Shown: piece after piece, positions 1-6,369 of the stretch
Layout: each line of letters opens with the position of its first letter
How positions within the stretch are numbered: position 1 is the stretch's first letter
Assembly: GCA_023426765.1 (NCBI GenBank)
Contig: JAEZBW010000498.1
Span: 1 to 10,432 of the forward strand
DNA from: Bacillota bacterium
GTDB lineage: Bacteria; Bacillota; Clostridia; DSM-8532
Length of the DNA: 10,432 bases
Direction: 5' to 3'
Program-made: the position numbers and the translations under genes
The notes under the pieces: generated by a model
Seen by the model: the letters and a program-made list of their open reading frames with translations, nothing else
What the model was told of the DNA's origin: nothing
Databases searched by the model: none

Positions 1-391
1 GTGCAAAGCCCTGATCCTCCCGGGAATGGGTGATGTGCTCCACTGCCCATTTTATCCCCAAAACCCCGCAGGCGTGGATCGAACGGTATTTTGCACTTTC
101 CAGAAAGGCGCGTTCGTCCGCATCCTGAAAACGCACATCATCCACCGAGAAGAAAGGAAGATGAGCCGATGCCAGTTCAATGCCCAGCTTTTCCTTTTCA
201 TTGGCAATCCCATCTATCCATTTTTCCCAATCGGGCCAGTTTAGCGGATGTTCTTTTTTTTCGCTTGCATTCAGGGATAAATCCAGCACCCGGAAGCCTA
301 ATGCATGGCATCTTTTCATCGATTCCGCAACGGAAATCTCCGAGCCGTCCTCCCGGGTCATGAAAATATTGGTCACTGTGGATAATCTCAT
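1..391 (-). CDS. Sugar phosphate isomerase/epimerase, xylose-isomerase-like TIM barrel (3' end beyond window)
   Basis: This is the N-terminal 130 residues of a gene that runs off the left edge. The protein starts MRLSTVTNIF. It contains LGFRVLDLSL near residues 31-40, ASAHLPFF near 74-81 and a GIKWAVEH strand near 112-119. This alternation of short beta strands with S-A-H-L and W-A-V-E-H segments is typical of the AP-endonuclease-2/xylose-isomerase-like TIM-barrel family, whose members epimerise or isomerise sugars and keto-sugars or cleave oxidised glycosides. The ATG at 391 follows a GAGGTG ribosome binding site (plus strand 400-405) that forms the last codons of the HAD gene, leaving only 5 bases between them, so the two are probably translated together. 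Metal ligands expected further downstream are outside the window, so activity and exact reaction cannot be judged. The family call is fairly firm; the substrate is unknown. Confidence 0.82.
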   Translation of the reverse strand, partial: MRLSTVTNIFMTREDGSEISVAESMKRCHALGFRVLDLSLNASEKKEHPLNWPDWEKWIDGIANEKEKLGIELASAHLPFFSVDDVRFQDADERAFLESAKYRSIHACGVLGIKWAVEHITHSREDQGFA

Positions 392-396
392 ATCGA

Positions 397-1221
397 TTAC
401 ACCTCTTTTCCGGTTTTACGGTCAATCATTTCAATCAGGTCAGCAACTGCACCGTCCATCATATCGCAAACCGTCACGTCACATATTTCCCTGATCTTTT
501 CATGTGCGTTTGCGGGGCAGACACTTGTACCTGCAGCTTTCATCATATCAATATCATTAAAAGAGTCCCCAATGCAGTAGGTGTTCCCGACAGGAACCTT
601 CAGAAGGCCTGCTATCTTCAAAAGGGCCGCCCCCTTACTCACACCGCATGGCATGATGCAATAGGATCTGCCGAACGTGCGTATCTCTTCATATTTTCCT
701 TCAGAGCGCTCTGCAGCGTAATCGGCAACTTTTTGAATCGTCTCCTTGCCTGCAAGGAACAGAACTCTTGATACAGGCTGATCAAAAGTGAATATATCCA
801 CCTGCTTTCCCTGGGGACGCGTACTTTGCGTTTTTTCATCCAATACAGGGATATCTCTTGCAATGGACACTCCGAGGTCTGTATATATCTCGATACGAAC
901 ATCCTCAAATTTCTCATGGATCTCCCTTGCGACCGTCATTGCATGGGGATCTATAAAATGGGATTCCAAAATCCGCTGCTTTTCATAATCATAGATAATA
1001 GCCCCGTTGGAAAGGGAGGCAGGCGCATTCACCGAGAACATCGGCAGAAAGCTTTGCAGTGAATCCACCGACCGCGCCGTATTGATGGTGAAATAACCAC
1101 CATTTTTCATAAAATAGTCTATTGCGGTGATATTTCTTTCGGGAATAAACCCTTTGTCAAAAAACGTGTCATCAAAGTCACTGGTGATTAAAATCCCGGC
1201 AAACTTTTTTCTTTCGCTCAA
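397..1221 (-). CDS. Cof-type HAD-superfamily sugar phosphatase (TTG start)
   Basis: This 274-residue protein is a cytoplasmic Cof/HAD-IIB hydrolase. Motif I is D15-F-D17-D18-T19, with the nucleophile and general acid aspartates; the usual G of DxDGT is replaced by D18. Motif II is TINTAR (45-50), motif III is K197 in SKGAALLKIAG, and motif IV is GDSFNDIDM (218-226) carrying the Mg-binding aspartates. The cap region lies between about 80 and 185. Length is normal for the family, whose members dephosphorylate sugar phosphates, flavin or pyridoxal phosphates with poor predictability. The start is TTG, chosen because a full AAGGAGG sits 7 bases upstream. The gene lies 20 bases after the PfkB kinase gene and its last codons provide the ribosome binding site of the next gene. 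A phosphatase beside a kinase suggests removal of a dead-end phosphate or tuning of a phosphorylated intermediate (inference). Confidence 0.9.
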   Translation of the reverse strand: MSERKKFAGILITSDFDDTFFDKGFIPERNITAIDYFMKNGGYFTINTARSVDSLQSFLPMFSVNAPASLSNGAIIYDYEKQRILESHFIDPHAMTVAREIHEKFEDVRIEIYTDLGVSIARDIPVLDEKTQSTRPQGKQVDIFTFDQPVSRVLFLAGKETIQKVADYAAERSEGKYEEIRTFGRSYCIMPCGVSKGAALLKIAGLLKVPVGNTYCIGDSFNDIDMMKAAGTSVCPANAHEKIREICDVTVCDMMDGAVADLIEMIDRKTGKEV

Positions 1222-1228
1222 AGCAGAC

Positions 1229-1235
1229 CCTCCTT
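1229..1235 (-). promoter_or_regulatory. Strong ribosome binding site AAGGAGG for a TTG start
   Basis: On the minus strand the sequence reads AAGGAGG followed by GTCTGCT and then TTG. The 7-base spacing is ideal and no ATG lies nearby in frame, so this site decides the start of the HAD phosphatase gene. Confidence 0.8.
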
Positions 1236-1241
1236 ATCAGA

Positions 1242-2213
1242 TCATTCAACGAATGGAACACTCTTCATACACTCTTCTATTGCGGATAATACCGGCATGG
1301 CGGGTATAGCCCCTTTTTGGGCGGTTGTCAGGCTGCCTGCCGCATTTCCAAAGGCTGTCATGTGCTTTAATTCACTGTCCGCCAATTCGCGAATGTCCTG
1401 AATGGATTTATGGCGAAGGCAGTAAAGAAGCGCACCCAGAAAGGCATCGCCTGCACCTGTTGTGTCTATCGTCTTCACGTCATATGCGGGAATGATGCCG
1501 CTGGAACGTTCGGTAAACCAGAAGGCCCCTCTTGGTCCCAGTGTCACCAGCACCAGTGCACTGCCATATTGAGAAAGCTTTTTAGCCCCTGCTGCCAAAT
1601 TATTTTCGGCTGTAAGCAGCTTCATCTCTTCCTCAGATACCTTAACAATATCCGCCAGCTGCAATGCTTCCAGCATCTGCGCTTTTGCCTCTGCTTCACT
1701 GTTCCACAACAAAGGCCGGTAATTGGGATCGTAACTGATCACCGCGCCTGCTCTTTTTGCCTTTTTCACTGCTTCCAGCGTAGCGCTTCGGCAAGGTTCA
1801 TCCGTCAGCGACACCGAGCCGAAATGAAATATTTTGCAGCTTTGCAGCAGGGTTTCGCTTACATCCTCCACTCGCAGGCAGGCATCGGCGCCAGGCTTGC
1901 GATAAAAGGTAAATGAACGATCCCCTTTTTCATTCAGGTGAACAAAGGCCAGCGACGTATTGGCTTCTCTGGTCGTCATAAGACCCGAACAGTCGATACC
2001 GGCCTCCTGTAAGGTATTTTTCAGGAAATAACCGAAATCGTCATCCCCCACTTTTCCGATAAAGGCAGTGCTTCCTCCAAGCCGGGTATTCATGGCCAGT
2101 ACATTGGCCGGCGCTCCGCCCGGATTACGGGCAAACAGGCTCAAGCCCGTTTCATTCACTCCGGAAGGGATAAAATCTACCAGTAATTCACCTATGGCAA
2201 CAATATCAAACAT
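1242..2213 (-). CDS. PfkB-family carbohydrate kinase, fructokinase-like
   Basis: This is a ribokinase/PfkB-fold sugar kinase, 323 residues from the start used here. The N-terminal substrate motif is GGAPANVLAMNTRLGG (32-47), followed by FIGKVGDDDFG (51-61). SYDPNYRPLLW (160-170) is characteristic of bacterial fructokinases. The anion-hole and catalytic signature DTTGAGDAF spans 250-258, with D256 as catalytic base. The expected reaction is ATP-dependent phosphorylation of fructose or a related keto-sugar. I chose the ATG at 2213 (MFDIVAIGEL) because GGGAGG lies 5 bases upstream; an in-frame ATG at 2225 would add four residues but has no good ribosome binding site. It lies 26 bases after the dehydrogenase gene, so a keto-sugar produced by that enzyme could be its substrate (inference). 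The family is certain; sugar specificity is not, since keto-deoxygluconate kinases and other kinases share the fold. Confidence 0.93.
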   Translation of the reverse strand: MFDIVAIGELLVDFIPSGVNETGLSLFARNPGGAPANVLAMNTRLGGSTAFIGKVGDDDFGYFLKNTLQEAGIDCSGLMTTREANTSLAFVHLNEKGDRSFTFYRKPGADACLRVEDVSETLLQSCKIFHFGSVSLTDEPCRSATLEAVKKAKRAGAVISYDPNYRPLLWNSEAEAKAQMLEALQLADIVKVSEEEMKLLTAENNLAAGAKKLSQYGSALVLVTLGPRGAFWFTERSSGIIPAYDVKTIDTTGAGDAFLGALLYCLRHKSIQDIRELADSELKHMTAFGNAAGSLTTAQKGAIPAMPVLSAIEECMKSVPFVE

Positions 2214-2239
2214 AATGCCTCCCATGCTTCACTTCGCCG

Positions 2240-3265
2240 TTATTCCTGTACATTGATGATGATCTTCATGGTTGTTTCGCGGTTATTATCAATATATTGA
2301 TAGGCTTCAAGGTAGTTCTGGAACGAAAAATGCTTTGAGACCAACGGTTTTAGCTGAACCTTCCGTTCCTCCACCAATTCAATGGCCTTCAGATAATCCT
2401 CGCTGCGGTACATCATGCTTGTGTTCAAATCCAGTTCATGATCATTCAATACGGCCAGATCGATTTTGGCCTGAGACGCAAAAACTGCCACCAGGATGAT
2501 CGTGCTTCCCTTGCGAGCATGCTTGACGGCCTGCCCCATGGTAATATCGTTGCCGGCGCAGTCATAGATGATATCCGCCCGATCCGGGCCGAAATGAGTA
2601 AGCAGAGCTTCGCCAAAATCCATATTTAATGTGTTTACTGTAAAATCAACACCGCATTCTTTGGCTTTCGCAAGGCGGATGTCACTGATATCGGTTATCA
2701 GCACGCTTTCAGCGCCCATTCCTTTGGCGGTCTGCGCCACCAGATTGCCGATGGGTCCGGCGCCTAAAACCGCAATTTTCAATCCCCTTACGTCACCGGC
2801 GCGCTTTATGGCATGTACGGCAACCGCCAAAGGCTCAATCATTGCGCCTTCGTCAAAGGTCATTCCTTCAGGCAGCGTCGTAACCTTCGTTGCCTCAACG
2901 ACAAAATATCGGGAAGCCGTGCCTGTTGTCTGAAACCCCATCACCTTTAATTCTTCACACAGGTTGTACTTTCCGTGGCGGCACGGATAACACCTTCCGC
3001 ACACGACCTGGGGCTGTATGGTCACCTTTTGCCCTATTGCAAGGCCGGCTGCACCCTCTCCCAGCCCGGCAATTTCTCCCGAAACCTCATGTCCCTGGGT
3101 GACAGGATAGGAGGTAAACGGATGTTTTCCATGAAAAACATGGATGTCGGAGCCGCATATTCCTATTTTCATGATTTTAATCAGAACCTGTCCGGGTTTT
3201 ACTTCCGGAACCGGTACTTCCCTGAATTCAATTTCCCCCGGTGATACCATGATCTGCTGCAGCAT
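2240..3265 (-). CDS. Zinc-dependent medium-chain alcohol/polyol dehydrogenase (sorbitol/L-gulonate dehydrogenase-like)
   Basis: The product is a 341-residue MDR-superfamily dehydrogenase of standard length. Catalytic zinc residues are visible as C37 in GICGSD, H59-E60 in GHE, and E144 in EPLAVAVHA. The structural zinc lobe has all four cysteines: C89, C92, C95 and C103. The Rossmann motif GAGPIG is at 168-173, and an aspartate (D192) after the second beta strand favours NAD(H). The overall pattern resembles sorbitol, threonine and RspB/L-gulonate-type dehydrogenases, which interconvert a secondary alcohol of a sugar acid or polyol and a ketone. The ATG at 3265 is preceded by AGGAGG at 8 bases. 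It opens a four-gene block with the PfkB kinase, the HAD phosphatase and the TIM-barrel enzyme, all with short gaps. Oxidation of a polyol or sugar acid, or reduction of a keto-sugar, is likely; the exact substrate is unknown. Confidence 0.93.
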   Translation of the reverse strand: MLQQIMVSPGEIEFREVPVPEVKPGQVLIKIMKIGICGSDIHVFHGKHPFTSYPVTQGHEVSGEIAGLGEGAAGLAIGQKVTIQPQVVCGRCYPCRHGKYNLCEELKVMGFQTTGTASRYFVVEATKVTTLPEGMTFDEGAMIEPLAVAVHAIKRAGDVRGLKIAVLGAGPIGNLVAQTAKGMGAESVLITDISDIRLAKAKECGVDFTVNTLNMDFGEALLTHFGPDRADIIYDCAGNDITMGQAVKHARKGSTIILVAVFASQAKIDLAVLNDHELDLNTSMMYRSEDYLKAIELVEERKVQLKPLVSKHFSFQNYLEAYQYIDNNRETTMKIIINVQE

Positions 3266-3301
3266 ACCCTCATCCTCCTCATCTTTGTTGTGGGCTTACC
3301 T

Positions 3302-3565
3302 TTATTTATAGATATATGCCTCTGTTCTATCCCTTTCGGATATTACCTCCAAAATTCCGGTTTTATCCATAACCACCTTGACGCAGCCGTCAAACACAGA
3401 GTGATAAACATCCGTACCCGCCTGCTGATAGGTGCTGTAATGAAAAAGCGTAAGGTTCTCTCCGCCGGTTGCCACCGCAACCTCCGGTGAAACGGCATTT
3501 ACAAATTCCCTGGTGCTGGAGGTGCCTTGTCCATGATGGGGTATTTTTAAAAGATCGGCCTTCAA
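3302..3565 (-). pseudogene. Remnant of a ComEC-like metallo-beta-lactamase-fold hydrolase (C-terminal part only)
   Basis: The open frame encodes about 87 residues beginning LKADLLKIPHHGQG and continuing with a V-S-P-E-V-A-V-A-T-G-G strand. This matches the C-terminal half of ComEC/Rec2-like metallo-beta-lactamase-fold proteins, in which a K-A-D-x-L-K-x-P-H-H-G segment follows the main metal site. The N-terminal half with the HxHxDH motif is missing. The only upstream start in frame is TTG at 3565 with no ribosome binding site, and an in-frame TGA lies six codons further up (3581-3583). In the next frame, codons reading NKLRSQGFDMK end just upstream and would join smoothly to ADLLK if about 14 bases were removed, which hints at a frameshift as well as a deletion. 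It sits between the permease and dehydrogenase genes, so an intact hydrolase may once have been part of the operon. A functional short protein is possible but unlikely. Confidence 0.72.
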
Positions 3566-3628
3566 TGTAATCTTTTCATATCAAACCCCTGGGATCTCAA
3601 TTTATTAACCATTACCGGGTTTTCAGTA

Positions 3629-4498
3629 TTAACCCTTCACAGAACCTACCATAATTCCTTTTACAAAATGCTTCTGCATGAATGGATAAACCATCAATAT
3701 AGGCATAATTGTCAAAACCACTGCCGAAGCCTGCATAATTTCAGGCGATACCGTGGCGGCCAGCTCCACCTCTCCCGCCCCCTCGGGCAGGGATGACATT
3801 TTGATCAATTCATACAGGTAAAGTGTAATGGGTTTCAGCCTGGTTTTTGTAATATACATCAGCGCATCAAAGTATTTGTTCCAGTAATTCACCGAATAGA
3901 AGACAACAATGGTGGTAATGGAAGCCTTCATGATGGGTATGACGATGGAAAGAAGGATTCTCGTATTGGAAGCCCCATCAATTCTGGCCGCTTCCTCAAG
4001 AGCGCCCGGCATGTTTTCAAAAGCGGTTTTCAGCACGAACATGTAAAAAGGTTTAATGACGTTGGGTAAAATCAGCACCCAGATGTCATTCAAAAGACCA
4101 TACTCTTTCATTTGAAAATACTTCGGCAATATGCCCGCATCAAAAATAAAGAAAAACAAATATATATATGCAAACAGCATTCTTCCCTTCAGTTGGGGCT
4201 TTGACAGCGCATAGGCTGTCAATGTGGTCACAGCGACCGAAATAAGCGTTCCGGCGAAGGTGATGAATACGGAGTTTTGTAAAGCGTTTAGAAAGTTGGT
4301 TCTCTGAATGATATATTTCCAGCCGTTTAAAGAAAAATTAACCGGCCACAGCCATACCTTCCCGCCTGCAACGGCGCTGACGCCGCTTAAGGATCTCGCA
4401 AGGATGTTCAGCATGGGCAGAAGGCAGACAAGCGCGAACAAAATAAGGATGGTATAGTTGATAGCCTGAAATATTTTTTCACCTGTTGTCAGTTTCAT
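3629..4498 (-). CDS. Carbohydrate ABC transporter permease, LplC/YtcP type
   Basis: This is a 289-residue inner-membrane permease of the MalG/CUT1 class. The first helix runs about residues 14-34, followed by an external loop and further helices near 77-97, 108-123, 139-158, 183-203 and 256-273. The cytoplasmic EAA loop, which docks the ATPase, is EEAARIDGASNTRILLSIVIP (about 168-188), with the conserved E-A-A-x3-G spacing. The C-terminal F-V-K-G-I-M-V-G-S-V-K-G ending is typical of LplC/YtcP proteins. The start at 4498 has GGAGG 8 bases upstream, overlapping the end of the preceding permease gene, from which it is separated by 12 bases, so the two are cotranscribed and probably coupled. It pairs with the other permease to form the channel used by the lipoprotein binding protein. 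No ATPase gene is nearby. Confidence 0.95.
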   Translation of the reverse strand: MKLTTGEKIFQAINYTILILFALVCLLPMLNILARSLSGVSAVAGGKVWLWPVNFSLNGWKYIIQRTNFLNALQNSVFITFAGTLISVAVTTLTAYALSKPQLKGRMLFAYIYLFFFIFDAGILPKYFQMKEYGLLNDIWVLILPNVIKPFYMFVLKTAFENMPGALEEAARIDGASNTRILLSIVIPIMKASITTIVVFYSVNYWNKYFDALMYITKTRLKPITLYLYELIKMSSLPEGAGEVELAATVSPEIMQASAVVLTIMPILMVYPFMQKHFVKGIMVGSVKG

Positions 4499-4510
4499 GG
4501 TTCCCCTCCA

Positions 4511-5446
4511 TTACCATACTGTTTTCCCCGTTGTTTTTTTCGAAAGTAAGTTTGAAGCAATCACCAGGATAAATCCTATGACTGAATTGAACAGCCCCAC
4601 CGCGGTAGCATAGCTGTAGTTCGCCTGACCCAGACCAACCCGGTAGACATAGGTTCCGATGATATCCCCCACATTGTAAACGGTAGGATTGTAGAACACG
4701 AGAACCTGTCCGAAGCCGGAGCTCATAATATTTCCGAGGTTAATGGACAGCATCAGAATAAAAGTAGGCAGAAGACTTGGCAGGGTAATATGATAAATTT
4801 GCCTGAACTTGTTTGCTCCATCCACTATTGCAGCCTCGTAAATATTGGTGTCGATTGAGGTGATAACTGCCAGATAAACGATAGTACCCCAACCCACCGA
4901 GTGCCATGCATCCGATAATATCAGCAAAAATCTGAACCAGCCGCCCTTCATGAAAAACAGGATCTGTTCTCCTCCCAGGGCTGTAACCACCGTATTCACA
5001 ACACCGCCTGAACCGAAAACGATGTAAAACACACTATATACGACAACCCAGGTAAAAAAGTGCGGAACATAAACCACGGTCTGAACAAATTTTTTAATCC
5101 GCATGATTCTCATTTCGTTCATCAAAATCGCTAGAATCATGGGAATCGGGGTGATGATAACCAGCTTGTACAAATTGATGATGAGCGTATTGCGAACCAC
5201 ATTTAAAAAATTCGGATCGGCGAATATTTTTCTGAAGTTGTCAAAGCCTACCCAGGGGCTTCCGCTGATGCCCAGGGGTATCTTGAAGCCTTTAAATGCG
5301 ATGCTGATGTTATACATCGGCAATACATCGAAAAGAATCAGAAACACCAAACCGGGAATCAAAAAAAGGTAAAACTCATAGTTATGCTTCAGGTAATTGA
5401 ACACCGAACCGGGGTTTGGCTTTATAACCTTTGTTTTAACCTTCAT
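4511..5446 (-). CDS. Carbohydrate ABC transporter permease, LplB type
   Basis: This 311-residue membrane protein is the MalF-like partner of the LplC-type permease. After a basic cytoplasmic head (K-rich residues 1-20) the first helix covers about 25-45, followed by the W-V-G-F-D-N-F segment (65-71) seen in nearly all CUT1 permeases. More helices lie near 88-110, 123-145, 171-195, 223-245 and 283-302. The EAA loop is YEAAIVDGANKFRQIYHITLP (203-223), with A-A-x2-D-G-A at its core. The ATG at 5446 has a modest AAAGG ribosome binding site about 11 bases upstream. It follows a 185-base spacer rather than directly following the binding-protein gene, which is unusual for this class because two enzyme genes intervene. 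Family and role are clear; the transported compound is not. Confidence 0.95.
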   Translation of the reverse strand: MKVKTKVIKPNPGSVFNYLKHNYEFYLFLIPGLVFLILFDVLPMYNISIAFKGFKIPLGISGSPWVGFDNFRKIFADPNFLNVVRNTLIINLYKLVIITPIPMILAILMNEMRIMRIKKFVQTVVYVPHFFTWVVVYSVFYIVFGSGGVVNTVVTALGGEQILFFMKGGWFRFLLILSDAWHSVGWGTIVYLAVITSIDTNIYEAAIVDGANKFRQIYHITLPSLLPTFILMLSINLGNIMSSGFGQVLVFYNPTVYNVGDIIGTYVYRVGLGQANYSYATAVGLFNSVIGFILVIASNLLSKKTTGKTVW

Positions 5447-5631
5447 TCATTTTCTTACCTTTCATTGGAATCAGTATTTCCGAGTTTCAACGCCTGCTCA
5501 TGAAAACCCGGGCTAAAAATTCACTTCTATGCAGGAAGCACAGCAGACTTGTTCATGCATGCGTAACTATTTACCCTTTGTCCTGCCTGCGCGTTACTGT
5601 ACGACTGTTACAAAGCAAGCAGTGCACGGCT
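5447..5631 (-). other. 185-bp spacer before the permease genes, with a split repeat
   Basis: No coding region is convincing here. On the minus strand it contains GGTTTTCA, nine bases, then GTTGAAACTCG (plus strand 5481-5508). The same two words, two bases apart, occur in the spacer at 8479-8499. The T-T-T-C-A and T-G-A-A-A ends can pair as a small stem. I see no GC-rich hairpin followed by a T run, so no terminator is called after the phosphodiesterase gene. No good -35/-10 pair is visible, but a weak internal promoter for the permeases cannot be excluded. Confidence 0.45.
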
Positions 5632-6369
5632 TTACAGTGAAAAAATTTTGTTGGTGGGTATATAATCTACACCCTTTTGGATCATCTGGATTGCTGTCTG
5701 TGTATCATCAGCCGCTCTGAAGCAGAATCTGACATCGGCCCTGTGGATTTTTTCCGGCAAATCCTTTGGGATGCTGAACATATCCCTGTAATCCAGGGCC
5801 ATGCCCGAATATCCCAAAGCAGCAACTGCTTCAATCATGCATTCCGAACTGAAAATATGGTGCACAAAAACCCTTTTGCTGTAATCCCTTGTTTCACGCA
5901 GGTGCTCGAACCTGCTGCTGGAAACAACCGAATAGTCTTCCATGCCGTATTCTCTTAGGGCCGTGATCACTTGGGGAACCACGCAGCCTTTTATTTCGAT
6001 AAAAGGAACACTCCCGTAATCGCGGCAGATCTGAAGGTACTCTTCAAACCTGGGCATACGAAGCAATTGAGAGTTGTATCCCCCTACATTGTTCCCGCTT
6101 GTAATGCTGTATTGTACAAGCTCATCGTAGGGGATCTCATCCACATTGTTTTGCCTGCTGAACATTCGTTCCAGGGATCTGTCATGGCAACATACCAATA
6201 CGCCATCCACCGTGGACCATACATCGGTCTCAACAGCCCACATCCCCCTTTTGCCCGCTTCGATGAAAGCGGGAATTGAATTTTCAGGAGCCGTTGCTGC
6301 ATACCCTCTGTGAGCGATGAACTTTGGCTTTCTGATGGAATTACGTTCGCAAAAAATAAGTTCCTTCAT
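5632..6369 (-). CDS. Glycerophosphodiester phosphodiesterase-family protein (cytoplasmic)
   Basis: This 245-residue TIM-barrel protein belongs to the GDPD family, which hydrolyses glycerophosphodiesters to glycerol-3-phosphate and an alcohol with a divalent metal. The signature residues are present: H20-R21 in IAHRGYAATAPENS (18-31), E29, the metal ligands E47 and D49 in VETDVW, and H62-D63 in CCHDRSL. A second acidic strand, PFIEIKG, carries the usual E-I-K. Near the C-terminus, the common W-T-V-N strand is replaced by F-C-F-R-A and the usual T-D by T-N, so substrate binding may differ. There is no signal peptide, so the substrate must be imported intact. I use ATG at 6369, which overlaps the FAD-enzyme stop by one base (TGATG); a TTG at 6372 is an alternative. 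Coupling to the FAD enzyme suggests successive steps. True GDPD activity is likely but not certain, since related barrels act on other bonds. Confidence 0.9.
   Translation of the reverse strand: MKELIFCERNSIRKPKFIAHRGYAATAPENSIPAFIEAGKRGMWAVETDVWSTVDGVLVCCHDRSLERMFSRQNNVDEIPYDELVQYSITSGNNVGGYNSQLLRMPRFEEYLQICRDYGSVPFIEIKGCVVPQVITALREYGMEDYSVVSSSRFEHLRETRDYSKRVFVHHIFSSECMIEAVAALGYSGMALDYRDMFSIPKDLPEKIHRADVRFCFRAADDTQTAIQMIQKGVDYIPTNKIFSL

Noticed and set aside
26..363. Two open frames on the plus strand at the left edge
   Set aside because: They oppose the partial TIM-barrel gene, which has a proper ribosome binding site and family-like sequence. The plus-strand translations show no motifs.
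1410..1916. 168-codon open frame on the plus strand
   Set aside because: It lies fully opposite the PfkB kinase gene, which has complete family motifs. The plus-strand protein is cysteine-rich, without recognisable motifs or a ribosome binding site.
3615..3636. GGGTT/AACCC inverted repeat after the LplC-type permease, also containing CCGGGTTTTCA, which is found in the opposite orientation at 5501-5511
   Set aside because: The stem has only five pairs, overlaps the stop codon and lacks a T run, so it is not called a terminator. One shared 11-mer in opposite orientation is too weak to call a repeat family.
5447..5631. Possible tRNA, small RNA or CRISPR element in the spacer before the permeases
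   Set aside because: No cloverleaf, no regular repeat-spacer pattern and no terminator hairpin can be seen.
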